Origin: Pararge aegeria | Lineage: Eukaryota > Arthropoda > Insecta > Lepidoptera > Nymphalidae | Assembly: GCF_905163445.1 (NCBI RefSeq) | Contig: NC_053183.1 | Coordinates: 2,790,001-2,854,000 of the forward strand | Direction of reading: 5' to 3' | Length of the DNA stretch: 64,000 nucleotides | Shown: one piece after another, positions 1 through 13,000 of the stretch | Layout of the letters: every line of letters starts with the position of its first letter | Numbering within the stretch: the first letter of the stretch is position 1 | Position numbers and translations under genes: made by a program | Notes under the pieces: generated by a model | Databases searched by the model: none | Told to the model about the DNA's origin: nothing | The model's input: the letters and a program-made list of their open reading frames with translations, nothing else

Positions 1-554
1 TGAAAAATAAATAAAAAAATGTTAACAAAATAAATATTAACAAAAACAGCAATCTTAAACGTAACGATTCCCCTTTAATTCATAAATTGCTATATATTGA
101 TCATAATAATTGCTATATATTGATAAAATAATCAAGGTTATAGTTATTATAACTTTTTGTTATAAATTAAAATCATTTAGCATTAAAACACTCTGTGATA
201 AAATTAAAATTCTGTACAAGCATGAAGAAAAACTAAATTAAGCAAATAAGTGGAATGTATTGTGAAGTCTAGTAATTGATATCTACAAAAATATAACAAT
301 AGCCATTAAAATACTGTACAGAGTTGTAACAGATGAGAAAAATATAAAACAAACACACTCTTAAAACTAAAGATAAATACTACGCTATTGAGCTGAAAAC
401 TAATCATAAATACTACGCTATGGATGAATTCCATTCTACGACAAAACATCAAACTACTCGTACATCAACACTAGCACCAGTTTTCTAAATAATTCGAATT
501 TTGACCATAAGTTTCCAAAATCTTTACAAAATTTCAATAGATGACTAGTATGAA
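1..554. other. 3' flank of the C2-PDZ gene, nothing recognised
   Basis: AT-rich sequence without an open frame, repeat or RNA gene that I can recognise. A short direct repeat (GATAAATACTACGCTAT-like) occurs at about 370-420. Confidence 0.4.
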
Positions 555-560
555 TTTATT
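555..560 (-). terminator. candidate poly(A) signal of the C2-PDZ gene
   Basis: AATAAA on the minus strand, about 245 nt past the TAG stop. It is the best-placed hexamer for a short 3' UTR. In AT-rich DNA such hexamers are common, so this is only a candidate. Confidence 0.35.
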
Positions 561-805
561 TCCTAAGTTAATTGGTTGGGCTGAGAAACAGATTTATAAA
601 CGAAAGTTTTATAAATAAATCCGGAGGAAGAAATAAAGTTAGTTGAACCTCACAACATATATCATTGAGGTAACGTTTAAATTTAAAGTTACCCAATACT
701 AAGCATTCTTTTGCATCCAAAAGAGATAAGATAATCAGTAGAAGTTTTGTATCAAATCTAATCTCGTCCCACCAGCAATGAAAAATTTTGAGAGCCAAGA
801 CTAAA

Positions 806-1082
806 CTAAACAATGATGCCGTTACCGACCTCTTTTGAAAATGTAACTTGGGGCAGGTGTAGCTTGCGTCTATCCAGTGACTGACTGGTAGAAGAACATG
901 CCGTTGGTGGTCTGGCAGCCGCTGCAGGGGAGGCTAAAGCCGCAGCCCTTGGAGATCTAGGAGCTGGAGGTGGCGTAGATTCCGGAGCTGGTATTGTGAC
1001 TTGAGCTAATCGTGGCTTAGCTCCAACCCCGTTCTGTGGTACGCGTCTAAAGGTCTCTAAACTCAGGGTCTGTCCAGCCGAT
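806..1082 (-). CDS. C2-PDZ gene, last coding exon
   Basis: The acceptor TTCAATTCTAG precedes 1082. The exon completes Lys1070 and runs to a TAG at 808-806. QTLSLETFRRV supplies the last PDZ strand. The remaining 80 residues are rich in Pro, Ala and Ser, then RRKLHLPQVTF and the C-terminus GNGIIV. No RGS domain is present. The C-terminal residues do not form a classical PDZ ligand. Confidence 0.87.
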
Positions 1083-4000
1083 CTAGAATTGAAAAATGGT
1101 AAAATTAATAAAATCATTTTCTCTGATAAAAACTTCTCTAATGAAACCATTCTCCATTATCATCATTGCAGCCTCGAGTCGCTTGCATTCAGCGGCTTCA
1201 TGCAAAAGAGGTAGTGTTCTAATAAATATTTGAAATTGCTTAGACAAGACAAAGGAAGTGAACCGCCTTATCCAACTCGGATGGGCAGCATAAGAGAAAC
1301 TTAGTTGCATTTTTTCGTACCAAATCCCTCAGTGCCTGAAGATCAAAGTCTTCGCATCTGCGTGTTGACAGTGATGACCTATGGCTCCGAAACATGGCGG
1401 CTGACTATGTGCCTCATAGAATTGCTCAGAGACCTATGCCCAGCAGTTGACGTGTATCGGTTGATATAATGATGATGTTGAGACAAATGGCGTGGGCTGG
1501 TTTAATGGCTACAGCACTGTGATGATCAGCATAGTAATTATTAGGATAATTTTGTTTGAATAATCAAACATATTGCTACAAGTGGCACAACACTAGTATC
1601 CCTACAAAAGACTTACGTTCAGATTTTGGTCAAAATGATGATGATCATGATAATGTATTAATAATATTGATGTTTTTATTGTTGAAAATGATACACCAAC
1701 TTATTGACTATCTATCTATAAAAGAGAAAGTGTGTGGGTATGTTCCGTATAGGCTCCGAAACGGCTGGACCGATTTCAATGAAACTTTCAGAGAAAGTAC
1801 CTGATTGATTGACCTGGCGAGTAATCCTGTAAAGTTTGGTGACGATCGGAGCACTTCTATTTTTCAACTGTCAAATACAGCTTTTATTTACTATGATGAT
1901 ATTCTATTGTTGGATGTACATGGGTGTAGATAATGATCTTCACCCGCTCGAGAAGAGAATAGAAGAGAATGAATACGGAGAGAAATAAATGATTTAATAT
2001 ATTATGAGACTTAAATTAAAAATTTAATGATGTAAGTTTATTGTTTAAATAAAACAAAGCAAAATCTAGCCCGGGCTGGGTACGCTAGTTGATTTATAAA
2101 GTACGATGCGTAGAAACCAATTTTGTATGGATTTATAAAAATACCATACCTCTTGCAGGATAGCAGGCTTCCATTTAAAACGCCTGTCATGAAATACACA
2201 AAAAAAATCAAATAATTTACTTACTTGACAAGATTGCGGACCTCTTCCTCTGAAGCTGTGACTACATTTTTGTTGCCTACAAACACAATGTAGTCACCGG
2301 CCCGAAGACCCGCCTTTTCTGCTGACCCACCAGCCGCTACTCTTTCCACTTTAGGAGGACGAGTCCAGACCACCGTGAAACCAAAACCTCCGCTCATTGC
2401 TCGTACTAATCTGTAGAGAGTAATATTAATTTAAGTTATTTGGTATTATAATATAAGACAAACCAACACCAGATTTTACTGCTATTCTATCATCGCGCTA
2501 TTTTATATAATAATATAATATAATATACGAGTACATACCGTGCCAGTGTGCAATTTAGATTATTTAAGAACATATTTGTGACTTATACAGTATTTATGGT
2601 TCGATACAGAACAGGTAATAACTACAGGAAATATAATTAACACGTTAAACGCCAAGTAATAAATGCAAATCTTTCTAAACAGGCCATGTCAGACAATGTT
2701 GACCGGCACTTGTATGTCTCGTTCGGGCCGTGGGGGACAATGCTGTCCGACGGTCAGAGCTATTTTCAAACTTCTCCTTTGAGCCGCCGGGCATTAGTTT
2801 TATGATGTTTTGTATATAGCATGACCCGCGCGGCTCCACAGAACAATGTGGATATCGCAGCACTCAAAGATTTTAATTTCTTATTGAAAATTTTTGCCAC
2901 TTTCTACATAGATTTTTTTCCAACTCTAGTGTAGTCCAACAAATTGTTTACTGGATGTATTATGATTAATAAATTATTGAAATGGAATACCTATAGGGTT
3001 GGTAAATTACGTAATACAGGAATAACCAATTAAATTGAGCTTTTATTTAAAATTATATAAAATATCTTAAGACTATTAACTAACTAAAAAATATGAGATC
3101 GTTCTGAGACCATTCTTGTTTTAAATCACATTCATAAAATATTACTAAAATTTATAGTAGAGATACATTATTAAAAAGTAAAAAAAAATGAATTGCTTTC
3201 AATATTTTAAGCGAAACGATGGGCTTTATTAAAGCAATCCAAACACAAAAATGGTTTGTTTGGACAATCGTCACAAAACGTTTGAACTTTTTTTACTTTG
3301 TTTTTAGCCTGTTTTCTTCCTTGACTCTGTACAATGTTCTTATAACACTGAGAGCATGATCTCCTAACAATTGAACTCTTCCCTTCTTTCTTCACCAGTT
3401 TGTGTTTCAACCTCTTAGGTCTTTCATCCTGAATTTCTTTTATATTTGTTTGCATACAAAAAGATTCCACAATACTTTTTCTAAAGTTACTTATAGGGAT
3501 CTTTTTATTTGTAACTTTTTGATACAAAATATAGGCGTTGACCAATGAAGTATTGAGCAATAAATTAATGGCAAGCTTCTTGTGCCACTTAAGAGATTTT
3601 CTCAAAGGTGTTGAATAAGCAGCCAATTGATCAGCCAAATCAACTGCCCCTTTTACTTTATTATAGTCCACAACAATTTTTGGTTTTGAAACAATTTTGT
3701 CACGTTTATTAACATCGTGAAATTGTATTGAATGCTTCGTGGATAGCACATATACGTCACGCTTGTCCTTCCATTTCATCATGGTTATGCCATCAAAGCT
3801 CTCGGCTGCAGCAAACTCGCCTTTTCTGAGTTTAGCTGTAACAACATCTTTAGGCAACTTTCTTCTATTTTTGCGAATGGTGCCTACCAGGTGCGTTTCT
3901 TGGTCTATTAGCTGTCGTGCCAAATCTACGCTTGTATACCAGTTGTCCGTATAAAGAGTATGTCCTTTATTCAACAAATCTCCGCACAAAGACATAACAA

Positions 4001-7000
4001 CATTTGTCGGTGTATTATTAGTCTCGTCATTTTTACCTGCGTAAATGCTTACTTTATAGGTATACCCCGGAATTGTGCATAGTTTAAACTCCTTTATGCC
4101 ATACTTATGACGCTTTTGTTTATTATATTGACGAAATATTATCCTTCCACGGAATGGCACCATGCTTTCATCGATACAGATGTCTTCAGTAGGTGTATAA
4201 TTTTTTTTAAAATTAGAGTTTAGATTTTCGATTAGCTGGCGAACTCGATGCAATCGATCTTCTTTGTTATGGTCGTCATTGTCAGAAAAATGAAGCATTT
4301 GCAAAAGCAATTCAAAACGGTTGCGAGACATCACAGTTCTCGAAAACGGGTGCCCGGTTATTTTGTCTTTTGACCAATAATCCGCCAATTTGACAAGCTT
4401 CACCAAACCCATAAATAAAATCAAGCCAAAAAATTGCTTCATCTCTGTCAAGTTGGTAGGATGCCACTTTCTAATACGTGCACTGGGAGTAGCTTCAGGC
4501 ATATTCGTTATTTTAGCAATAGCATAGCAGTTAGTGTGATTCACTATTTGTTGAAGTATATCGTCGGTTAGAAACAGCGAATAAAAATCTACGGGTGACT
4601 TATTAGACATTGATAATTTGACGTGCAACGGAGCACCCGAAATTTCGGTGAAAGGAATAATCTTGCGTTGGTTACCTTTTGGTTCAGTCCAAACATTCGT
4701 TGATGGTGTACTTCCTGAAGTATCTGGACCAACTGCCTCATTTTCGCTGATCTCACTATCCGATTGAATTATACGACGCCTCTTTTTTTTTGTGGGTAAT
4801 ATTTGATAGTCATCTTCATCCTCTGAACTCAGTTGAAAACTATTGTTTAGCAATGATATTTCGATATCATTAAGTTGTGTCAAAATGTCCTCTGTGATTT
4901 CAAAACCATCATCGTCAAAGTCAGCCATTATAATGCAAGTAATTAGCGAATTTCTTTGATGCGTAGGTATTACGGGTTGGCGGGAAAAACACAGCTCTAA
5001 CCTAGAGCGGGTAACGTATCGTCCTGCGAAATGCTTGCGAAGCACTAAAGGGGAGCGGGAGGATAGCGAATTGCGCGTACGGCTGAGTGGTGGGAGCGGG
5101 ACGGAAGGGTAGTGCGGGCGGAGTACTTCTCGGCCAGCAAGCGGCGCGGCGGCGCAGCGTAGGTAGAATGGGCGACAACGTGACCCGCGCGGCGCGCTCC
5201 GTATGAAATGCAGATGACCATCCGCAGGGGGCCATCGGGGACAATGATGGGCGACATGAGCTATTGTCGTTATTAAACTGTTTTAATCAGTCTCCTTAAT
5301 ACTGTAATAGTTTAAAACGTTTCACTATTCATATGCACTAATAAAACAAAAAAGGATTTTTTGACATATGACAACTTTTTTGTATGGCTAGCGGAGAAAG
5401 TCGAGTGTCGCCCAGTATTGTCCGACACGGCGTTGAACGTGTTAATGAAGTGGTCAAGATAGCGAACTAGCTAGAAAAAGAAATAAAATAAAGTATTGTA
5501 GTGCATTCAGGATAACTAAATTGAATGAGATAAAAAACCGTCATTTTATAGCGGTGGCCATCTTGGACAGATTTATACCCACACACACGGGCACACATAT
5601 GAAAGAAAGAAAGAAAAAATATTTTTTACATTGCGCCACACATTACAATATTCACAAAACCACATATGTTATGTGTGGCACAACCTAGAAAAAAGGTGCC
5701 AGCTCAGCATTGTGCTGCATGCGCCAGTGAGCATACAGCGCTGATTTTCAGTTGGCACCTGGTACCAGGTAACACCACGGAAATACGTAGCCATCCACTG
5801 ACCACATTTTAATATTTTAATTTAGTTTAACAAAAAACAATCGAAAAAAAATGCAAGCACACACACACACACATAGTTACACCGTCGTTTTTGCGTAAAG
5901 GGGTTCATAAAAATAGTAAAAATTATTTTAATTCAATTATTTGATCAGCAGAACTAAGAACATCTAAGCAACTCACTTTCTAGTAGTCGTAAATGGCGTC
6001 CGTCCATTCCTTTGTGTCCGCCGTGGAGCAGCGGGATCCTCAGGGGGATCGAGCTCCAAGTATCTCAGAAATAGGTGCTCGTCGGCCTCGCGTTGCAGCG
6101 CTGCAGCTATTTGAGCTTGGTTTGTTGCTGGACCATTGGATGTTACGCCTAAAGAAAACCATGCCAATATTATTTATAAGAACGTGTGTCTACTTGATAT
6201 TTGTTGCATGTTTTCTCACGATGTTTTCCTTCACCGTTGAAGCAAATGATATTTTAATTACTTAAAACGCACACAACTTAGAAAAGTTAAAGGTCCGTGC
6301 TGGGATTCGAATATTCGAACTCGGCCCCCCGAAAATGAAGTCCAGCTCCTACCCACTGGGCTATCACCGCTAAAATATCAATATCGCTTGCAGCAATAAC
6401 GACAAGAAAAAAATGGTGCAAGCAGAATATTTTGGTTATAAAATACAGCGAGTTATACCTTTGTCAGGATTTTCTTTAGCATTGGTGCTAGCTTCATTGG
6501 TGCTAGCGTCAGTGTTGTCTGTGGCCATCTTGCGTCGCTCGGTCACGCGACAGTCCTGCGCCGCGCTCTGGCGCCCCTGCTGCAGGAAGTACGTGCCGGA
6601 AATGTCACTTTTAATCGCATCTTTCAACGGAAACGAGACACATCCTAGAAACTCGCTCCGTCTGTAACAAAAGAGAACGCAAACTTAGAATTTTACTACT
6701 ATTTTGAGATAAGTTCTACTTAAAGGTTTCATCAAGAAGAACTAGTAAGATCATTATTATATTTTTATTGACATATGATCCAAAATCAAGTAAACTGGTA
6801 GTTCGTTATTTTATTATTTTATAATACTAGCGGACCCGCGCGACTTCGTCCGCGAATGAGCCGACTCAAGAAAATATTCGTATTTTGTCGCGGACTGTTT
6901 TATAGAACTTTAAAGATAAAACAATTCCGATATAATTACTACATACTTCCGTCGTTTGGCATAACGCTTACCGTTCACGCATCTCACGCATCAGAATCTC

Positions 7001-10000
7001 TCAAAAAGGATATCTTTTGCCCGAGATTCCAATATTAATGAATCCTATCGATTTATCGCCCCCGAAACCCCCTGTATACTAAATTTCATAAAAATCGTTA
7101 GAGCCGATTCCGAGATTCAAATTATATGTATATATAAATATTTATTTATCGATAAAACACGAATAAAATGAAATTTTTTATCGGAAACCACGCCCTTTAG
7201 ACCGCTTACCACTATTAAAGTTAATAGATGTCTTTTTTTGTTATAAAGACAGAATAGATAGATTTTGCATCAATTTATATTAATTCTCTCATCTATACGG
7301 CCATGGCCCCACGCAAATTATATAATATATGATAAATATAATGCGGTACGGTAAGGGCAGGAGGCCATAATTTACGTGTGCTGTTCTTGTTCGAGAGTAC
7401 ACGCAAGAGAAAATAGACCAATTAGTAATTTAGGACAAATTTGGAAGGTAAACGAAAACGTGTAGGGATATTATTAAGTAATATCTTTCCAAAAACTATT
7501 AGGATAACTCTGGTTGTCTGGAAGCTGATAGGTATTAGAAATTGTAATCAGGTTTTATATACCATTAGTGTGTCCTAAAGTTATGAACACGATATAAAAT
7601 GAGATCCACTTCACGAGCAAATTATGATACAGGTTTACAAAAAAGACCAGAAAGTTGTACAACTAGGAAGAATTGGAAACCAAGAATTACTACATTTACA
7701 GATGAACAAAAGGGGCAAAATTAAAAACATAGTTGGTTTAGTCTAACAGTAGATTAGGAAACACACAAAACCTATAAACTTTCTAATAAAATAAATAAAC
7801 TTAAACATATCATAATAGAAGACCTCGATTCACCTTCTATGAATGTAATTAGATGAATAGGCGATGAATAAAATATGTAGGCGTCACAGTGACTGTTCAG
7901 GGCTCCATTATCATAATGTGCGGTGCGGCCGCTTGAGCCCCAAATACATGCATGAATTAGGAAAATTAAAGCTTCATTGTTGCTTATGTGGGTCAAATGC
8001 CACTGACTGTACACGCTTAGTCACTTTTACTATGATGATGATTACATATCGACTTTTTATTATTACTATCATTTCATATTTACCATCATCGTCAACCTAT
8101 TTTATTTTATGATTAATCTACTTTTAATTCAAGTTTATCATACATTTCTTATTTGTAATATCATCAGGAATGTATTTTTTATGATTATAACACTCGTGTC
8201 GTAACTATGAAGACTAGACATTTTGCAGCGTATCTGGACCTCCCAAAATGCATAAAAATCAGTTGATAATGAGATGACGGAATCTAATTTTGTATATATT
8301 ATTATATATTAATAAATAAAATATTATGCTCTCTATCATCCCAATTTAAAATTCCTTAAGTAATCAGATATGATTATTTTATTTTTCTGTAGTCATTAAA
8401 TTTACCAAAATTTTGTTTTAAGCTTCTTGTTTTTTTCCTCTTTACGATTCTTTCCCACGTGAGCAGTATATTTTCTTTGTATTTATGACAACTTTTATTT
8501 CCTTGCGATCTTCCTGCTTTAAGTTTTCCTTGTTCAGTAAATGAAATAAAAATCAAAAAAAAAATGCCTGACCCTTTTTAATGGAATTTGGAAAAGAAGA
8601 GGTTATAAAAATGTGTCTGTTAAAACAGAACCAAATTTTATTTAACCGAGTGAAAATGGGGTAAAAATGATTCAAACAATGCAAATCAAACCTAACTAAT
8701 ACAGATGTATACTTTGGTAGAAATTTGACGATTGAATTACGAAGTAACAACACCATGCATATCGGTTTGAAGATTTTTTTTATAACAGTCTCGTCCTCCT
8801 TTAAACGATGTGCATGTAATTCGGCTATTTTGAAAGATGGTTATAAATTTTCATTTCTAGTATTCCAAGTGTTACACGATCTGTATAATGGATTTTGCTC
8901 CATAGTTAAAATTTTACGATTATTCATATTACGTACGGCGACGGCAACAATCAATATTTCTCCACAACTTTCACTAGTTAAGTAAAAAGCTTTGCATGTT
9001 TCAAACGGTTCATAACACTTGAAGGTGAAAGTTTACGTGACCTTGTTCCTTAAGTTTCTATAATTAGTAGGTCCTTACCAAGTAAATTGCGCCAAGTTTT
9101 GTTTGTATACTCACGTTAACTATAACATTATTAATCGAGTCTTACATAATTTTTCGTCACATTAAAATTGAAATGTAATGGCAAACGCGTTTTTCTATAA
9201 TGAACGCCGTTTAAATCGCTACCTATTGCGCAATTTGCACTCGCGACTTTACTGGTCCAATTTGAACGCAATGCGTCCAAATTCCATACATCGTTCAGAT
9301 CGTTATTTAATCGTAATAATTATCGATCCTTAATCTAAGATTCCTTAATTTAGAGAGATGTGGTAATAACATTTAATGCAGACTGTAATCCAGTTTCAAT
9401 TGCTACTAAGTCTAATATTAAGAAAAAAACCAATCGCAAATATAACGACGTGATCGTGTCTCGAATTTCATTTCGTGGTATATAGAGATTATTTATTATA
9501 TCTTTAAATGGTTTCTTGTTTATTGGCAGAATTATTGCTTTATTTTAATTATTGATAGAACTACTTGTAGTAAGTAAGTTTATTTTATACGAGTGCACAA
9601 ATCGATTATCTTAATACTAATACTGTTTGTAACATCAAATAAGAATACATCAATGCAATTTTTTTTTTTTTAATACAAATAGCAAGCAGACGAGCAGGCG
9701 GGTCACTTGATTTTAAGTGATTACCGCCGTGAACTAGCCCATCAGTTTCAGTAACACCAGGGGAATCACCTATGCGCTGATAAGGTTTTTCTGCCCCTTG
9801 ATTAGTAAGTACTGTATCATATATCAGATTGGGCTGGTTGCACTATTGGTCACAATTCTTATGTTAAACATCGATACACATATCTATAAGATGTTCGTGC
9901 CCTAAGGTTTCACAAAAGCTTCTAAACATGCAAGGGCTGTTCCAAAAAGCCTTTCTTCCTTCTCGTGACATTGGAGTGCATTTCCATGCGGACTAGAGTG

Positions 10001-13000
10001 ACGGGGGACACCAAGCGGGGGTCACTTACGGCGATAGTTGTCACTCTTCTTCGAGAATTGGGGAGCTGCCCGTGTATGAGGTGTCAGCCTTTTCGAGGAT
10101 ATCTGCTGGAAGGCTATTTTTCCTTGCTCTAGGTTCTGGTGGATCCCACTCCGGAAGGCTATTCTTTCTGGAAAGTTGTGTGTTGCGATGTGTGTGCTGA
10201 TGGGAGCAGTGCTGGCGCGGCGGTGCTTCCTCGCGTCTGGACTGGCTCAATCCAGCAACGGTTTGGGATACGAATGACATCTGGATACTTTGGATAGCTT
10301 TCGATCTATTGAACATTTAAGTTACATTTAAAAGACTCTTATGTCAAGAAGTTGCTAATTTTTTTAATTAGGTACGCCACTGGATTTAATATTGTCGAGG
10401 GCTGGACAACATGAAGGAAAAATCAGTAAGATGTTTTGCTATTATCTCATATACATTCATGTATGTAACAATTAAGATACTCACTCTGTTCAATAACATG
10501 ACCATCAATTCGTAACAAAAAAGATATAGAAATATTGATATACGTTTATGTTTTCCTTTTCTCTCTTATGTATTAAACAAAGTATACAAAGAGTCTGATC
10601 GAAGAAAATGATACAAAGGGGAAAACTTGGCGTTGAACCAAAAATTGTCTGTTGCCATAATATCACACTGCTCTGATACCTACACAACTTTTATTTGTGT
10701 TATAAAACCAAATCTTCGTTATACAGTTTCATTCCCCAATATTCTAGTTGTATATTAATATTGAACATGACGATAGGAAAGACGTAAAATATACCCCTAC
10801 AGAGTAATAATTTATTTATCTCGTATTTAAATATTAAAAGTCAGAAATATTTGAACCACCCCAGGTCTACTTTCATTCAGTGCGGGTAGAGTCACTACAC
10901 ACAGACAGACTTGTTTCTAAAGTGCTTCTATTAGGCCTACTTGAAATAAATAAATTTTGATTTTTTTAAATTTGATTTAGAAATAAAGATGAAGGAAATC
11001 AGGGAAATACCATGGATCAGAAAGTATTACGGAAGGGAAGTTCTATAGAACTGACTGACTGGAATCAAGGATTAAAGGAAATACAAGGAATCAGAAGTCA
11101 TAAGGTTCATGAAAATGATTTACTTAATAATCCTAGGCCATACAGCACATTTATTAAGATCAACAAAAGAACATCCTTTAACAATGTTTCCTGCAAATAA
11201 ATAAAGAAAATAATTTCAACCATTTTATGGTGAAATTAACAATATAGTATTACTTTTTAGATGAAAGATATCCTACTTAAAACAAAATATTGAATAAGAG
11301 CATCATTGAACGCATGCCCTAGTTTGTACTTTATAATGTACTTCAAGCGCCAGGTTTTCAGGTCAAGATTAACTTCTAAATAACTTTGTAGAGTATCTTC
11401 CACAACATGATTTTAAATTTTTCTAGATAATTATGATTTACTTTAAAAACTACATATCTTTTTAAATAAACATTTTTTTGATTTTTGATTTTTGAACAAA
11501 TATATTTTTAAATACTTGATACTACATTTCAGTATTTTTTTTTATTTCTGCTGATAGCTCAGAGTGTTCCGCTATTGGAATTCAAAGTATTTTATTCTGA
11601 GATATACCTGGTTAAAGATTATAACAAAAATAATAATGATAGAGTAGACAGGAAAACACGAAATAGACAGTTCATCTAATTAAATTAGTTGGATCATTTT
11701 GTGATGGTTAAGTAAAAATTTTTAATAAAACGATGTATATTTCAGTTTTTATCAACGGGTTTATATTGTACTGGTACATTCTTGATACTGCATTACACTT
11801 CACAAGATTCAGTGTTTTTAAATTTCTCTGCCAGATGGAACTCTCAGAATTGTATTCGTACATACTGTTAATTAAACAAAAGTTTTAAAAGAAAACACGG
11901 TTCCCCGCATAGTTTCTCCGCTAGTTAATTTTACACGTAGCGTTCCAGTTAATACCTTATAACGATGATGTTATAAGTGTTAAGAGATCTTTGCGTAACG
12001 TCAACACATAGAGAGCAAGCATAAAAGATCTTAAAAACTTACTAAAATTACATCTTCGCTATGCAATAATCAAAAGTGTTTAGAATTGAGTTTTAAATCT
12101 ATAACAAAGTTAAAATACAAGGAACATAAATAAATGATATGAAATCTTGCTGGGGTACATAATAAAAAGTGCTCTCAAGGTTAGTTTTCTAAAGAGTTTC
12201 CGCGTCGTATATACGCCAGTGGTTTTGAGAGGACACGTCCCAGTTTTAACTAGAGCCCTTATTTAGCTTAAAACTCAACCAAAATGTTCTCGTTTCATGG
12301 TCATATTTCCGTAATCCTGTTTTATGAGGTTCTGTTTAAGGACGAAAAGCTGTTGTTAACTCGGCTTTCAGAAAAATTAAGGTAAATTTATGATTTTGTC
12401 TAACCTGATGATGACTTTTTTTTTCTCAAAAGATAGATTCTCAGAGATATATCGAATTTGATAAAACTTTTTATCATCAAAAGTTTCTAGTGAAACGTCT
12501 AGTCAATTCCATTCCGTTATTCATGTGACTTCAAATAATATTTTTTTAGGATCTATCTATGAATTTATAATGAATTCAAGGTTGTATTGCGGTTTTTGGT
12601 ATATTGACTGTAAATTAGAAATTTGGTGAAGAGTTTGAAGGCTTTTAAGTAGTACATAGTGCGTGTAAAACAAAGAATGAATTTTGAATAACGATATTTC
12701 TGAATCCAATAAATACAAGAAAATATGTAATAACATCAATTAAGTATTTATAAGAAAATTCTACTTTACCTAAGTATTGAAAATACGGTTATTACGTAAG
12801 TCAAACCCTCGATAGATTGTAGAGCGCAGTTGTCTGAACGTTAATCACAGTTAATAATGTAATAACTTGTATCGACAGTGATGTAAGAAGCCAATTAATT
12901 TGTATGTAGGGCTGAATGTAGCAGAACATGTACAATACTTCGCTTCTGTAGCAGAAGCTTAAAGCTTTTATTAGTTTTCTGTTAAAGTTAAAATGAATAT

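Larger units (their letters stand above)
2641..5441 (-). mobile_element. complete piggyBac-type DNA transposon
   Basis: The ends are 13-bp inverted repeats, CACGTTAAACGCC at 2641-2653 and CACGTTCAACGCC read inward from 5441, with one mismatch. They are flanked by TTAA at 2637-2640 and 5442-5445, the signature piggyBac target site. It encodes one intact transposase in the same orientation as the host gene and lies in the intron between linker and PDZ exons. The 5' leader (5045-5260) is unusually GC-rich for this region. Short GACAATG-type motifs recur near both ends. Intact frame and well-preserved ends suggest a young, possibly still mobile copy. Confidence 0.93.

Noticed and set aside
1..805. 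An RGS domain downstream of the PDZ exon
   Set aside because: I looked on the minus strand and found only AT-rich sequence with frequent stops.
3739..3954. Plus-strand 71-codon ORF
   Set aside because: Shadow of the transposase frame.
5002..5257. Minus-strand ORFs in the GC-rich transposon leader, and the 39-codon extension of the transposase
   Set aside because: The DNA is the GC-rich 5' part of the piggyBac element. The peptides are Arg/Pro/Ala-rich noise, and the family-like start is at 4928.
8725..8985. 86-codon ORF in the 24 kb intron as another exon
   Set aside because: No in-phase splice sites linking it to the C2-PDZ frame and no family resemblance.
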